Part shown: positions 16,458 through 27,044 of the stretch, piece after piece | How positions within the stretch are numbered: the first letter of the stretch is position 1 | How the letters are laid out: each line of letters begins with the position of its first letter | IMG/VR virus record: IMGVR_UViG_3300027833_000054 | Coordinates: 1-59,827 of that record | DNA: 59,827 nucleotides | Origin: a virus | Strand: one strand, 5' to 3' | Notes under the pieces: model-generated | Seen by the model: only the letters and a program-made list of their open reading frames with translations | Told to the model about the DNA's origin: nothing | The model's database searches: none | Made by a program: the position numbers and the translations under genes

Positions 16458-18535
16458 TGGCTGTTAATAAAAATATGCCTAAATTCTCAGGCACTAACAT
16501 ACCTAGGCCTGTTCCTGATCCAAACCAAGGTAAACTTAACTTTGATGGTAGAGGTAGGAAACCAAACCTAGCACCTAAAGTTGTCCCACCAGTTCAACCA
16601 GTTCCAGCTCAACAAGCATTAGACTTAGACAACACTGCTAAACCAAAAAATACTATACCTTCTGTAGATAAGAATGGTAACCCAAGGACTACTTTTCCAA
16701 AGGCTGCTGTAGATGATATGGGTAACAAGGTTAAACCAACTGATTACAAACAGCTTGCTAAGTTTGGTAAAGCTGCATGGAAAGCTTCTAAAATTCCTAG
16801 GGCATTAACACCTATAGGTCTTGGATCTATGGTACTGGAGGAAGCTCTTTTCCCCACAGTGTATGATGCAGATGAAACTAAAAGTGTTCTTGCTGAAGAA
16901 CAATCAGAGTTTGATGCAGATAATTTGAACTTATTAACTGCAGCACAAGACAAGGTTAATCTTTTAACAGAAGTAAATGCCAGCCCTGAGATTTTGAGTC
17001 AAGCTATATCAGATTTAGAAACTCTTAAAGCTAGCATAGACCCTGAACAATCTATCACTGAATGGGAAGATGATGTTAGGAAAGATTTAAAAACCAATCA
17101 AGATATCATTGACTCAAAAGTAGAATCTCTTTCAGATATGCCTGATGCTCTTAGACTTTCACTTAAGCCTTTATTAGAACAACGAGATGCTCTTGAAGCT
17201 AAGCTTGCTGATGCATCTTCTTGGCGTAAAAGTAAAGCTGAGACTGCTGCTGTTGAAAAAGATCCAGATGTTTCCACTATTGTGGACCTAGCTAATGATA
17301 TAACACCAGATGATATAAGTTCTTTGACGGATACTGATAAAACAGCAGTTGAAGAGGAAACTAAAACTGCGCTACAAGCTTTCTTTGATGGTACTGTCAG
17401 TACCCTTAAGGGAGCTATGTCACTTGCTGGTGAAGGTCTAGGCGATCTATGGGGTCAAAAGGCTATACGTAATGCACTTGTATACTACATGGGTGCACGT
17501 CTTATGGGATACTCTGCAAGTGGTTCAGGTATGGCTGCTGGTAATGTTCTTATTAAAGGTTGGGATAACCAAGCTGATGCAGATGCCCTTGCAGCTGAAG
17601 CTGCTACTAAGACTGCTGAGAACAATGCTATTGATATGTCTAAGACTGTTAACTATGTTGATCAGTATGGTAACTTCCAGAAGGTGTACGCATCTAAGAA
17701 CGGTAAGTTCCTGAACCATCCAAAGCTAGGTACTATCGATGTCTCCAAGACAGGATGGAGACCTGCTGCTACAGGTGAGAAGGATCGTCAGACTCGTAAG
17801 CTAGATGCAACAGACAGTGTTAATAAGATTCAAGATCAGGTATTAAATAACTTGAGATCTCAGACTAAGGATGCTGATGGTAATGGCATGTATGACGAGA
17901 ACAACGTTGGTAAAGTTACTCAGATGTTCCAAGAAGCTGGTCTGTCACAACAGATGGTAGACTCTTACACTGACTCATATGGTATTGATGGTCTTGAGAA
18001 GAGTATCCCAATGCTCAGACGAGCTATTGAGTCGTACTCATCAGCTGTTGCTGGTGGGGAGGAAGTTAAAATAGCTTCATTGATGGGACACTTAGATCGG
18101 GCAATGATAACCTCAGGTAAGACACAAGTACCTAAGTCTGTTTATCATTCAGAAGGTAAGGTAGTTGGTTCAGATTCAATGAATACACTATCAGAGAAAC
18201 TCACTAAGGTTCATCAAGTTCAGAAAGGTTATATAGATGTAGTCAAAGCTTCACCAGATCTTACAGATGATCAGAAGGAAGAGTTCATTTATTCTATGAA
18301 AACTGGAGCCACCAAAGCTGACATACTCATACAACTTAACAAGAGCTTCAATGCAATACCCCCGAACCACATGGACTTCTGGAAGAAACAGGCTAAGGAC
18401 TCCAACAAGTCCTCACCTTTCATCATGTGGCTTACATCTGTTACAGATCCGGGCAGACAGCATAGTAGTTATGAGAGTCTTAATATAAATGTATACAGAG
18501 ATCTTGGACTTATACCAAGCAATAAGAAGGAATAG
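16457..18535 (+). CDS. Large internal virion protein
   Basis: 692 residues. Pro-rich N-terminus (NIPRPVPDPNQGK; PPVQPVPAQQ), a short hydrophobic segment near residue 115 (ALTPIGLGSMVLEEALF), a long acidic coiled-coil region (about 140-280) and a Gly/Met-rich hydrophobic patch (YYMGARLMGYSASGSGMAAG) near 340-360. The C-terminal half is helical. It lies in the slot of T7 gp15-like core proteins. No enzymatic motif recognised. Confidence 0.5.
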   Translation: MAVNKNMPKFSGTNIPRPVPDPNQGKLNFDGRGRKPNLAPKVVPPVQPVPAQQALDLDNTAKPKNTIPSVDKNGNPRTTFPKAAVDDMGNKVKPTDYKQLAKFGKAAWKASKIPRALTPIGLGSMVLEEALFPTVYDADETKSVLAEEQSEFDADNLNLLTAAQDKVNLLTEVNASPEILSQAISDLETLKASIDPEQSITEWEDDVRKDLKTNQDIIDSKVESLSDMPDALRLSLKPLLEQRDALEAKLADASSWRKSKAETAAVEKDPDVSTIVDLANDITPDDISSLTDTDKTAVEEETKTALQAFFDGTVSTLKGAMSLAGEGLGDLWGQKAIRNALVYYMGARLMGYSASGSGMAAGNVLIKGWDNQADADALAAEAATKTAENNAIDMSKTVNYVDQYGNFQKVYASKNGKFLNHPKLGTIDVSKTGWRPAATGEKDRQTRKLDATDSVNKIQDQVLNNLRSQTKDADGNGMYDENNVGKVTQMFQEAGLSQQMVDSYTDSYGIDGLEKSIPMLRRAIESYSSAVAGGEEVKIASLMGHLDRAMITSGKTQVPKSVYHSEGKVVGSDSMNTLSEKLTKVHQVQKGYIDVVKASPDLTDDQKEEFIYSMKTGATKADILIQLNKSFNAIPPNHMDFWKKQAKDSNKSSPFIMWLTSVTDPGRQHSSYESLNINVYRDLGLIPSNKKE

Positions 18536-18538
18536 AAT

Positions 18539-21500
18539 ATGCTTAGAGATGATACGATGGAGGCTTTGTCTTCTGTTTTTGAAGATTACAAAACTGGAGA
18601 TGAGGCAGGATCATCTCAAGCACCTTCCTATAGGCTTGGGGATTCCGATTGGGCTTTGATTGATGGCGATACAGCTAAGAACCTTAAGACAGGTCAACGA
18701 GTTCGTGTAGGTAACATTGATACCCGTGAGGTTGGCAGAGTTATATCAGAAGGCGCTGATGCTGGGTTTAAACATGGTGAAGTTGGTGGTGAACTGGCAA
18801 CACAATACATCTGGGATCTTGCTAACAGACATGGTTTCACAAAGGTATCCTCAGGTGACGAGACTGACACTCATGATCGTTCACTTGGTGACCTGTACGA
18901 CCCTGATGGTGTTGCTTTATCAGACATGATGCTTGCATCTGGTATGGCACTCCCCGGATACATGGGTAAGTCTAAAGAGACTACAGATCCCTATGGATCT
19001 GATGTGTATATGGGTGGTGTCTATCAACGTGAGATGCGTGATCCTAACTTTGATAAGTTATCAGATTGGGAGAAGGCTGCAAAGTTACTCAGGTCTGCTG
19101 AGACTGCACACTCTGGTGGCATACCTATCGAAAAGGTTATGGCTTTTAACATGCAAGAGTACGCAGCTAACCCAGACTTATACAAGGGTATTCGTACTCG
19201 TATAGATGGGGCTGACTCTGAGGGCATGGCATACTCTCCAATGAGTGCAAGCTGGGATGTCTCATGGATGGGTATCGGTAAAGGTTTTGATCAGGTTATG
19301 TGGAAGCTGGCTGATGAAGCTGGGTTTGAAGATACTGCAACTTACTTTGCATCTGATGTAGCCACAGCTGAGAGGGAGATGGCAGAGATGCCTATGCTCC
19401 AATCAGATATAACTAAGGTTGATTGGTCTTCTTTTGATGAATCCACAGATTACCTTGCAACTATCTTCGGGTCTTCACTACCATATATGACAATGACTAT
19501 CGCAGGTATGGCAGCTGCCCCTGTGGTTGGAGCATTAGGTGCAGGAGCTGCTGCTGTAGGCACTGCAGGTGCCCTAGGAGCAACATCAACAGGTATGATG
19601 TACACTGGCTTAGTCTTAGATGAAATGGAAGGTGACATAGGTGATAAGAACTTACCACTTGCTATTGGTGCTGGTGCATTGATGATGGTTGCTGATCGCT
19701 TAGGCTTGAAAGGTATCATAGGTCCTAATCAGTTTCTCACTGGCAGTGGTAAGGCAGAACTTATAAAACACTTTACCGCCAAGGGTATGACAGAAGCTGC
19801 TGCTGAGAAGCAGATAGCTTCAATGGCTAAACTAGAGCTTGCTAAACTATCCAAAGATGGTTTTAAGTTTGCTCAAGATCAAGTAGTCAAGGGTGCTTTA
19901 TTTAAGAGGGTTGCTGGTCAGCTTTCAAGAGGTGCTGTCTTTGAAGGGAGTACGGAACTACTTCAGGAAATGACACAGTACACAGCTGCTGTGCTTGGCT
20001 CTGATAAAGAGTGGAACTTCGATGAAGTTGAGAACCGTATGATAAACGCAATAGCTGCTGGCGGTATCATGGGTGGTGCATTGTCAGTGCCCAAGACTGC
20101 ATTTGATGTAGGTGATTGGAGTTCAACTGCTGACTATTTAGATCCATCTAAGGCTGACAGGTATAACACTAAGTTTGATTATGCCGAAGAAGAAGAACTT
20201 AAGAGGCAGGGTAAGGTTCGTTCTAATGATGAATGGGCTGATGATCTACAGGCTTCTGCAAATGTTCGTGTTGAGAAAGCTTCCTTGGATAGTAAAGGTA
20301 AGGGTGGATCTGCATACAACCAAGACGGAAGCCGTAAGCCATCTAACGATAGCATGATGGAAGAAGCTGCAAACTCACACAGGAATAATAACCCCGAGGG
20401 ATTCCTTGGAGCTAAAGATATCTGGGCATTCATAAAGAACCCCCAGAACTTCTTCAGGTCTTCTGCATCACGGGCAATGATTAAGCTGGCTGAGGTTGAC
20501 TCTGAAGCTGCTAGATTATTAAGTGTTTTTGGTTACACAAGGCATGGTATCTTCCACGGAAGTAACTTTGCAGAGTACCAAAGGGTTAAGCAAGCCTCAC
20601 ATGAAACTCTTTCAGGTAAAGCAGTTGATAACTATAAGAAGTTTGACAGTGACCCACTGAGTAGTTCCACAGCTAAGCAAGCTTATGCATCTGATATGAT
20701 TAATGCTTTCTACAAAGAAGTGTTAGCGCCTATCACAGGTCGTAAGAACCGAAAAGGTGTGAAGACTATGGGTGTACGTCAGGCTATGTCTAAGATCAAC
20801 TGGGATAAGATAGACCCAAAGTATCTTAAAAACAGGGAAGCCTTAGAAAGTTCGTTGATCAAGTACGAAGCAATGCTTAACAGAGTATTTGAAGAGACTA
20901 ATGAAGTTAATGCAAAGGCCAAGAAGAGTCTTATCCATAACCTTCAAGACTTTATGTTCAGACATAAGGGTTTCAAGCGTGAGTACATAGATGCTAACAA
21001 GGCTAGGTTCATTCAGTTACTTTCAAAAGAGTATCGTATGTCACACACCCAAGCAACTAAGATAGCTGATAACATCATCAATGATACAGTCTTAGATGAC
21101 AACAAAGAGTTTAACGTGATGGAGGGTGGTATCTCACCATCTGAATATGAATCACGTACACTTGGACTCTCTGACAATGCACTCTTTGATGAGTTCCTTG
21201 AGCAAGACTTCTTCAATAACGTTGAGGAAGTGTCTCGTATGTCTTCACGATATCAGACTCATATGAAGTTCCTTGGTCGTAATGGTGAGGTGATGGATCA
21301 GGCTTTCCGTAACCTATACAGAGGTCTTATGGTTAAAGCAGGTACTGATACTGAACGTCAGGCAGAAGCTAAGGCTCAGTTCGATGAAGCTGCATTCCAT
21401 GTACGTAATCTTATCAATGCTGAGTCAGGTAACTACAAACGTATAGACAGTTACTACTTAAAGACAGCTCAGAAATACCTTACTCTTCTTACTGCAATGC

Positions 21501-22861
21501 AAGGCTTAGGTCTGGCAGCTATCTCCTCTTTCCCTGAGGTTGGATTACTGTTTCATGGTGTGCCACGTAAAGTCCTTGTTGATAACATAGGTCTTGCAGG
21601 TTACCAAGCTGGTAAAGCCCTTGCGTCTTACGCATCTAACCTTGGTGAAATCACTAGGGTATCTGGTGCAGCTGAGAAACTAGGGCTTAAGGATAAGGCT
21701 AATTCAAAAGAGGAACCTGTTGCACGTTCAGTCAAAGATCCTCGTAGGATGTTTGCAGGATCCCCTGAGACTATTGTCCAGAGGGTAGGCCTTAGTCTCC
21801 AAGAGACAGGGGCAGCAACCACAACAGGTATGGTTGAAACTAACCAGCTGACTAAGCATATTGCAGACGCATTCTTTAAGTCTAACTTCTTACAAGATCA
21901 GACACAGATGCACCGTAACATACGAGCTGCATTCTTTAATGACTTCTTGATTGATAAAATGGATCTCATAATGAGTTACAGGGGTAAGGAACCAACACCT
22001 GAACTTATGGAATCACGTAAGATGCTTAAGGACTTAGGTATTGATGTTGAAGCAATGACCCGTATCTCTAACCAGATGCTGGGTCTCCCTGATATCTCAA
22101 GCCTTACGCATGAAGATACAATGCGGATGGAAGAGTTGAATAAGAAGGTTAAAGATGGGCGTTCGCTCACAGCTTCTGAGAAAGCTTCATTCACCCGTAT
22201 CAATAATTTCTTAAAGTCTAGATCTGGTTGGGATGGTTTGTCACAAGCTGATCAGTCTACATGGGAACGTAACTTCTTGACAGGAGCTGGTCGGTTTATC
22301 AACCAAGCAGTGCCTATGCCAGATGCATTCAACAGACCTATACCATATAGTAATCAACATCTAATGTTACTTACTCAGTTTAATGGATATATCTCATCGT
22401 TTACTGCTAACCAGTTACCACGTTTGTGGGATGGTCTTAAGTACTCTAAGGGATTACGTTACTCAACCTTTGCTTCAGCAGCTACAATGCTGTTCATGGG
22501 ATTCCTGTCTCAGGCTATGAAAGACGAGCTTAAGTATGGAGAACCATCACCCTATTTGACAGACAGAGAAAAGGTTTTACGTATGATCTACTCTTCAGGA
22601 CTTATAGGCACTGGTGAGCGTATCATAGGTAGTCCAATGCTACTACCACTTTATAGTAGCAGTAGTAGAGACTTTACAGAGTGGACGTGGAATAACGTTG
22701 CAAGTGAAGCAGCTGCAGCAGGAACTGTTGAGAGATTCTACAGGATTGCTGAAGGCTACTTTGAAGATGATGATGCTAAGATGATGAAAAGTTTCTATGG
22801 AAGTCTACCGTTTTTAGGCCCAATGAAACATAGACTATATGAAGTTACTCAATGGAAATAA
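18539..22861 (+). CDS. Giant internal virion protein with SNase-like N-terminal domain
   Basis: 1440 residues, the size class of T7 gp16 (1318). Residues about 38-140 look like a staphylococcal-nuclease fold: WALIDGDT, GQRVRVGNIDTREV, then THDRSLGDLYDPDG and LASGMAL correspond in order to the DGDT, RL-x-x-VDTPE, D-x-x-GR-x-L and QGLA blocks of SNase. Candidate catalytic residues are R56 (or R54), E64 and R114. A Gly/Ala-rich hydrophobic stretch follows (about 315-360) and a long helical body with further hydrophobic patches (ALLTAMQGL-like region near 985). Likely ejected into the cell with the DNA. Nuclease activity is unproven. Confidence 0.55.
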   Translation: MLRDDTMEALSSVFEDYKTGDEAGSSQAPSYRLGDSDWALIDGDTAKNLKTGQRVRVGNIDTREVGRVISEGADAGFKHGEVGGELATQYIWDLANRHGFTKVSSGDETDTHDRSLGDLYDPDGVALSDMMLASGMALPGYMGKSKETTDPYGSDVYMGGVYQREMRDPNFDKLSDWEKAAKLLRSAETAHSGGIPIEKVMAFNMQEYAANPDLYKGIRTRIDGADSEGMAYSPMSASWDVSWMGIGKGFDQVMWKLADEAGFEDTATYFASDVATAEREMAEMPMLQSDITKVDWSSFDESTDYLATIFGSSLPYMTMTIAGMAAAPVVGALGAGAAAVGTAGALGATSTGMMYTGLVLDEMEGDIGDKNLPLAIGAGALMMVADRLGLKGIIGPNQFLTGSGKAELIKHFTAKGMTEAAAEKQIASMAKLELAKLSKDGFKFAQDQVVKGALFKRVAGQLSRGAVFEGSTELLQEMTQYTAAVLGSDKEWNFDEVENRMINAIAAGGIMGGALSVPKTAFDVGDWSSTADYLDPSKADRYNTKFDYAEEEELKRQGKVRSNDEWADDLQASANVRVEKASLDSKGKGGSAYNQDGSRKPSNDSMMEEAANSHRNNNPEGFLGAKDIWAFIKNPQNFFRSSASRAMIKLAEVDSEAARLLSVFGYTRHGIFHGSNFAEYQRVKQASHETLSGKAVDNYKKFDSDPLSSSTAKQAYASDMINAFYKEVLAPITGRKNRKGVKTMGVRQAMSKINWDKIDPKYLKNREALESSLIKYEAMLNRVFEETNEVNAKAKKSLIHNLQDFMFRHKGFKREYIDANKARFIQLLSKEYRMSHTQATKIADNIINDTVLDDNKEFNVMEGGISPSEYESRTLGLSDNALFDEFLEQDFFNNVEEVSRMSSRYQTHMKFLGRNGEVMDQAFRNLYRGLMVKAGTDTERQAEAKAQFDEAAFHVRNLINAESGNYKRIDSYYLKTAQKYLTLLTAMQGLGLAAISSFPEVGLLFHGVPRKVLVDNIGLAGYQAGKALASYASNLGEITRVSGAAEKLGLKDKANSKEEPVARSVKDPRRMFAGSPETIVQRVGLSLQETGAATTTGMVETNQLTKHIADAFFKSNFLQDQTQMHRNIRAAFFNDFLIDKMDLIMSYRGKEPTPELMESRKMLKDLGIDVEAMTRISNQMLGLPDISSLTHEDTMRMEELNKKVKDGRSLTASEKASFTRINNFLKSRSGWDGLSQADQSTWERNFLTGAGRFINQAVPMPDAFNRPIPYSNQHLMLLTQFNGYISSFTANQLPRLWDGLKYSKGLRYSTFASAATMLFMGFLSQAMKDELKYGEPSPYLTDREKVLRMIYSSGLIGTGERIIGSPMLLPLYSSSSRDFTEWTWNNVASEAAAAGTVERFYRIAEGYFEDDDAKMMKSFYGSLPFLGPMKHRLYEVTQWK

Positions 22862-22876
22862 TTGGAGGTAAACCCT

Positions 22877-25800
22877 ATGGCTGGTAAGTATACAGCTCTA
22901 AAGCAAAGTGGACCTAAGAGAGGTCTAAGCAGTGATACTGCTGATGCCCTTATGAGGGCAGGTGTGTTTGATACTGCACCTGAACAAGTAGGCCCCGAAG
23001 GGATTGCCCCTTTTAGCTCATCCCCACAAAAGCAACTACACATACCCGGAACAGAACGAGGTGGGCCAGTACCCGAAGGTGTCCAATGGGGTGGTGTTGA
23101 CACTGCCCCTACAGACATTGATCAAAGGGTTGCACCTGATCCTAATCAGACCAGTATGGATTTCGGTAATGAACCAACAGAGTACATGCAACCTAACCTT
23201 ACTCCTATGGAGCTAGAACAAAAGCAGATGGAGATGGAAGCACCTCAGTCACTTCAACAACAGTTCCAGTTAGGTAGTTCATCACCAGAGCTAGATTCTG
23301 GCTACTTAGGTCCTCAGGATCTTATGAAGATATGGGGTCCTATTCATGGCCCTGTTGTTGCAAGGTCTTTAGTGGGGCTTAAGAATGACTTTGATCTACT
23401 AGGTACTGCCAGATCCTTTGATAACACAGACAGGTTCCCTGACCCTGTGGAAGCTAAGACTGAGTACGAAAGTGGTCTTGGATTAATACAGAAGGGTGTG
23501 GCCAGTGTATTTGATCTTGACATTGGGTTCCTTAAAGCACCTGAAGAAGGTCAGGCAACCTTAGATCAAGATGGAAGGTATGCACTGACACAAGAGTCTT
23601 TGTTCGTAGGTCCTCAGGGACTTGATGCATCTGTTGTTTCTAATGACAACAGGGTGTACCGTATGGACCCTGACTACCTTATCAATTCGTTTGTAGTAGT
23701 GGAAGCTATGCTTGACAACAGTGGTTCATTCATACCACAAGAGGTCATTGATACACTACCCGAAGATGTTATGAAGCAGATTGGTATACTGGACGCTGCA
23801 AGTGAGAGTCAGGCAAGGACTGTTGTTGATATTGGTAGGTCTGTGTCTGATGCATGGCAGGGTTTCCGTCAGGTACGTGAAGGTGGTATGGATACCCTAG
23901 TTGACCCTAAGTTGTTTAAAAGGTTCTCAAGAGAAGCTAATCAACTCATAGGTTTCAATGCACTACATGCTTACAAGGAAGCCAACCCATCCTATGTTGA
24001 TGCTGTTGGAGAGATGATAGGCGGTAAGGCTCAACCTATACTGTATAACCTAACACCTACAGGTCGTAAGGCACTACAGTTACGTAGTAGTCAGGTATCC
24101 CCACCTAAGTTTAGAGTACCTCCTATTATCGGGGAGACCTCTAAGGACGGTCAGCCTAGGTATGCTTCAAGTACACGTACCAAGAAGACAACTGGTGCCC
24201 AGTATGATATGGGTCAGGTTGATGTTATCACTGATGCAATCAAGTTCTACTCTGATGTTAAGAGTGTTGTTGGAGGTATCCGAGGTAAGGCTGCATTCGG
24301 CTTTGGTATATCTGCATTAGAGGAAGCATCTTCTGTTGACCTTACTGAAGGTGTACCTAACAACCACCTTACTTTTGTATCAGACTTCTTTGATGTTGGG
24401 CATAAGCGTATTGATAAGATACGTAACATACCCGTAGAGATTGAGTATCAACTCAACGAAGCAAAGAAGAAGCTTGCAGATGCACGTAGATACTCTCCAA
24501 ACGATGGTGATAATATCTTATTGATAATGGATGTCAAAACTCTATCTGATTTCTTAGAGCTTGCAAGAACCCCTGAGTGGCAGAATGGTATGTATAAGAA
24601 ACATGCCACCAACCAACTGGAAGTTCTTAATGCGTTAGCTCACTACAAGAATGACCAGATAGGTTTTACCTTTCAACGTCAGTTAGGTAATACACGTGTC
24701 ACTATGCATCAGCACCACATAAGCCCTCAGAACCACAAGATGGTACGTCAGGTGCTTGGTTCTCCACATCTCTACAGTATCAGGCCCATGTCTAATACAG
24801 ATGAAGAGTTTGGTGTCGTGGTATCGATAGCTTCTTTCCTTCTTAAGGTAGGTGGTTTGAAACCTGATGTGGTGTACCGAGATACAATCAAACGTATTCA
24901 ATCTGGTAATGACCCCGAGCTTAAATCCCTTGAGGCCATAGGTACCGAGGTTGGTCATTGGTTGCTAGCATTTGAAGATGCTAATGCTGTAAGAGACCTT
25001 AAGCAACTTGAGTCTACACCTCAGGGTGTCATGGGTGTTGATAACTTACTTCGTAATGCAGAGCTTGAAGACTTCAAAGCAATCTTAGCTGACCTTTCAC
25101 AGGCCACTAGGGACTTTATAGATGCCAATGCCAAAGCTCATCCTGATGAGTTCATAAATGTATTAGAGGCTACTACAGAGCTTGCACGTTACATGCAATC
25201 CTATAGGTCTGGTAAACCGTATACATCACAGATGCGTATGGTTGCACAAGATGGTATTGCTAATGGACTTGCAGGTCTTATGGCTCAGTTAGGTCAGGAA
25301 CATATGATGCATCGTGTTGGTGTATACAGACGTAAAGGATCCCCTAGGATATTGGCTAAGTTTAAAGGAATTGCAGGTGACCCACGTGACTTACTGAAGC
25401 ATAACTTATTGACAAACCCTACCTCCGAGATAGGTAAAGCTAGTCCTGAGAATGCAATGAAGCTCACAAGGTTGGTTAAGCTAGCCACTGAGGATAAGAA
25501 GAACTTCCTTAAGCCTCCTCTTATGACTTTTGGTTATGGTCAAGAACTAAATAGCATGAAACATTATGCTGTTAAGGCAGTTATATCAAACCCAAACTCA
25601 GAGATAGGTCTTCTTGCTGGTGAAGTAGGTACTGACAAGGCAATAAATATTCTTACTGATTCACTTAAAGATAATATTTTAGCTACTGTAGGTTCTGATG
25701 TTGTTAACTATGTTGGTATGCTTAAGAGTTATGTGAAAGTCGCTGGGTTTGTAAATGAACCTATCATCTACTCACAACCAACAGGTCAGCAAACGTCTAT

Positions 25801-26686
25801 CAGTGGCACTGTTATGACTGAAACTAGGTTAGCGTCTGCTGCTGTCACTCGTACTCGTAAGAGGAATGAGAAAGGTCAGTTCTTTGATGTCACTAATAAG
25901 AAGAAGTTTGTATCACGTAACAAGGACGGTATTTATATTAGTGAAGGTGGTACCAGTAAGTCTGCTGTTACATCAACGTATGACATAGAGACCTCAGCAT
26001 TGTACGAGAGGAATGGTGTTGCAGGTTTAGGTGCAAGTCAGGGTGTATTAGCTCAGACTACTATTGGTTTTGATGCTGCATCTGTTGTTGCCTTAGTCAC
26101 TGGTAAGTCCCTTGCTAAACTTCGTGCTGCTCAGAATGGAAGAAACCCCTACTTGATACCTGTCTATGATGAGATCATAACAGATGCAGGTTCATTTAGG
26201 TCTGCGTATAAGGCTATAAACGATGCTTGGTTAGACACAACATTAGACTATGACATCATAGGTGAGATGCAGAAAGGTATCCGTGAGGCTACTCAAAGAG
26301 GTCTTGCTAACCTACGTGCAGCGGCAGAAGGTAATCCTTTAGGCTTCCCTGCAGACCCTAACTATTCCAAGTATGTTTATAGTGAGATGATGGGTATGGG
26401 CAGTGATAGTTCTATCTACTCTTCTGAACTTAAGTATAGGTCTCTTAACTATGTGAATAGCCTTGCCAGTAAAGCTGAGGGTATGATTGAGGAACCTTGG
26501 AATCTTATCACAAACAAGGATCTATACCAGATATCACTTGCAGTTCTTAACGATAGTGGTGTGAAGAACCTTGCGAAGTCCTTTGAGAAACTAAGGTTAC
26601 GTGCAAAGGAAGGACGTAAGCGTATCAGAGCTAAGGCTAAGGATGTACACCAGTATACTTTAGATTCATTACGTGAAGCTGATTAA
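22877..26686 (+). CDS. Giant internal virion protein
   Basis: 1269 residues from ATG 22877, chosen because GGAGG (22864-22868) lies eight bases upstream; a TTG at 22862 would leave that site inside the gene. The first 120 residues are Pro/Gln-rich and probably unstructured; the remainder is mostly helical with no recognised domain. It is the last gene of the rightward late operon and is followed by a terminator. By position and size it is a core or ejection protein, but I do not recognise the family. Confidence 0.5.
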   Translation: MAGKYTALKQSGPKRGLSSDTADALMRAGVFDTAPEQVGPEGIAPFSSSPQKQLHIPGTERGGPVPEGVQWGGVDTAPTDIDQRVAPDPNQTSMDFGNEPTEYMQPNLTPMELEQKQMEMEAPQSLQQQFQLGSSSPELDSGYLGPQDLMKIWGPIHGPVVARSLVGLKNDFDLLGTARSFDNTDRFPDPVEAKTEYESGLGLIQKGVASVFDLDIGFLKAPEEGQATLDQDGRYALTQESLFVGPQGLDASVVSNDNRVYRMDPDYLINSFVVVEAMLDNSGSFIPQEVIDTLPEDVMKQIGILDAASESQARTVVDIGRSVSDAWQGFRQVREGGMDTLVDPKLFKRFSREANQLIGFNALHAYKEANPSYVDAVGEMIGGKAQPILYNLTPTGRKALQLRSSQVSPPKFRVPPIIGETSKDGQPRYASSTRTKKTTGAQYDMGQVDVITDAIKFYSDVKSVVGGIRGKAAFGFGISALEEASSVDLTEGVPNNHLTFVSDFFDVGHKRIDKIRNIPVEIEYQLNEAKKKLADARRYSPNDGDNILLIMDVKTLSDFLELARTPEWQNGMYKKHATNQLEVLNALAHYKNDQIGFTFQRQLGNTRVTMHQHHISPQNHKMVRQVLGSPHLYSIRPMSNTDEEFGVVVSIASFLLKVGGLKPDVVYRDTIKRIQSGNDPELKSLEAIGTEVGHWLLAFEDANAVRDLKQLESTPQGVMGVDNLLRNAELEDFKAILADLSQATRDFIDANAKAHPDEFINVLEATTELARYMQSYRSGKPYTSQMRMVAQDGIANGLAGLMAQLGQEHMMHRVGVYRRKGSPRILAKFKGIAGDPRDLLKHNLLTNPTSEIGKASPENAMKLTRLVKLATEDKKNFLKPPLMTFGYGQELNSMKHYAVKAVISNPNSEIGLLAGEVGTDKAINILTDSLKDNILATVGSDVVNYVGMLKSYVKVAGFVNEPIIYSQPTGQQTSISGTVMTETRLASAAVTRTRKRNEKGQFFDVTNKKKFVSRNKDGIYISEGGTSKSAVTSTYDIETSALYERNGVAGLGASQGVLAQTTIGFDAASVVALVTGKSLAKLRAAQNGRNPYLIPVYDEIITDAGSFRSAYKAINDAWLDTTLDYDIIGEMQKGIREATQRGLANLRAAAEGNPLGFPADPNYSKYVYSEMMGMGSDSSIYSSELKYRSLNYVNSLASKAEGMIEEPWNLITNKDLYQISLAVLNDSGVKNLAKSFEKLRLRAKEGRKRIRAKAKDVHQYTLDSLREAD

Positions 26687-26712
26687 ACATAACAATAGAT
26701 AATAAAAAAGAA

Positions 26713-26748
26713 AGCCCCCAAGGAATCCAATTAAGGATCCCAAGGGGG
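26713..26748. terminator. Bidirectional hairpin terminator between converging operons (1)
   Basis: The inverted repeat GCCCCCAAGGAATCC … GGATCCCAAGGGGGC sits 27 bases after the last rightward gene. An A-rich run on its left side becomes the U-rich tail for leftward transcripts. Confidence 0.75.
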
Positions 26749-26752
26749 CGTT

Positions 26753-26784
26753 ACCCTCAGGTATACATTACGTATACTTGGGGG
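26753..26784 (+). terminator. Hairpin terminator between converging operons (2)
   Basis: CCCTCAGGTATAC … GTATACTTGGGGG pairs with two G-U wobbles and is followed on the plus strand by TTATTTTATT. It lies directly after the previous hairpin, so rightward transcription meets two stops in a row before the converging minus-strand genes. Confidence 0.75.
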
Positions 26785-26792
26785 TTATTTTA

Positions 26793-27044
26793 TTACTCAT
26801 CTTTGGTAGCATCAGCTACAGTCATTCGTCCTGATTCTCGTTGAGCTTCAGCATGAGCCATAGCTTCTTCTTCTGAGAGACCCTCAGCCAGTGCACCTGC
26901 GTAGTTATTATCCCAGACTTTACTAAGGATAGCTTCATTGATCTCAGGTGTATAGGCAAGGGCTGGGTCAAGATTAAACATCTCAACGTACTCCATATCG
27001 TCAATACCCGGAACTATATTGTAGGACTTCTTTTCATTACTCAT
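26793..27044 (-). CDS. Small acidic protein, unknown
   Basis: 83 residues, acidic, with LSEEEAMAHAEAQRESGRM helical C-terminus. Last gene of the leftward operon, overlapping the MazG-like gene by eight bases. No family recognised. Confidence 0.55.
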   Translation of the reverse strand: MSNEKKSYNIVPGIDDMEYVEMFNLDPALAYTPEINEAILSKVWDNNYAGALAEGLSEEEAMAHAEAQRESGRMTVADATKDE

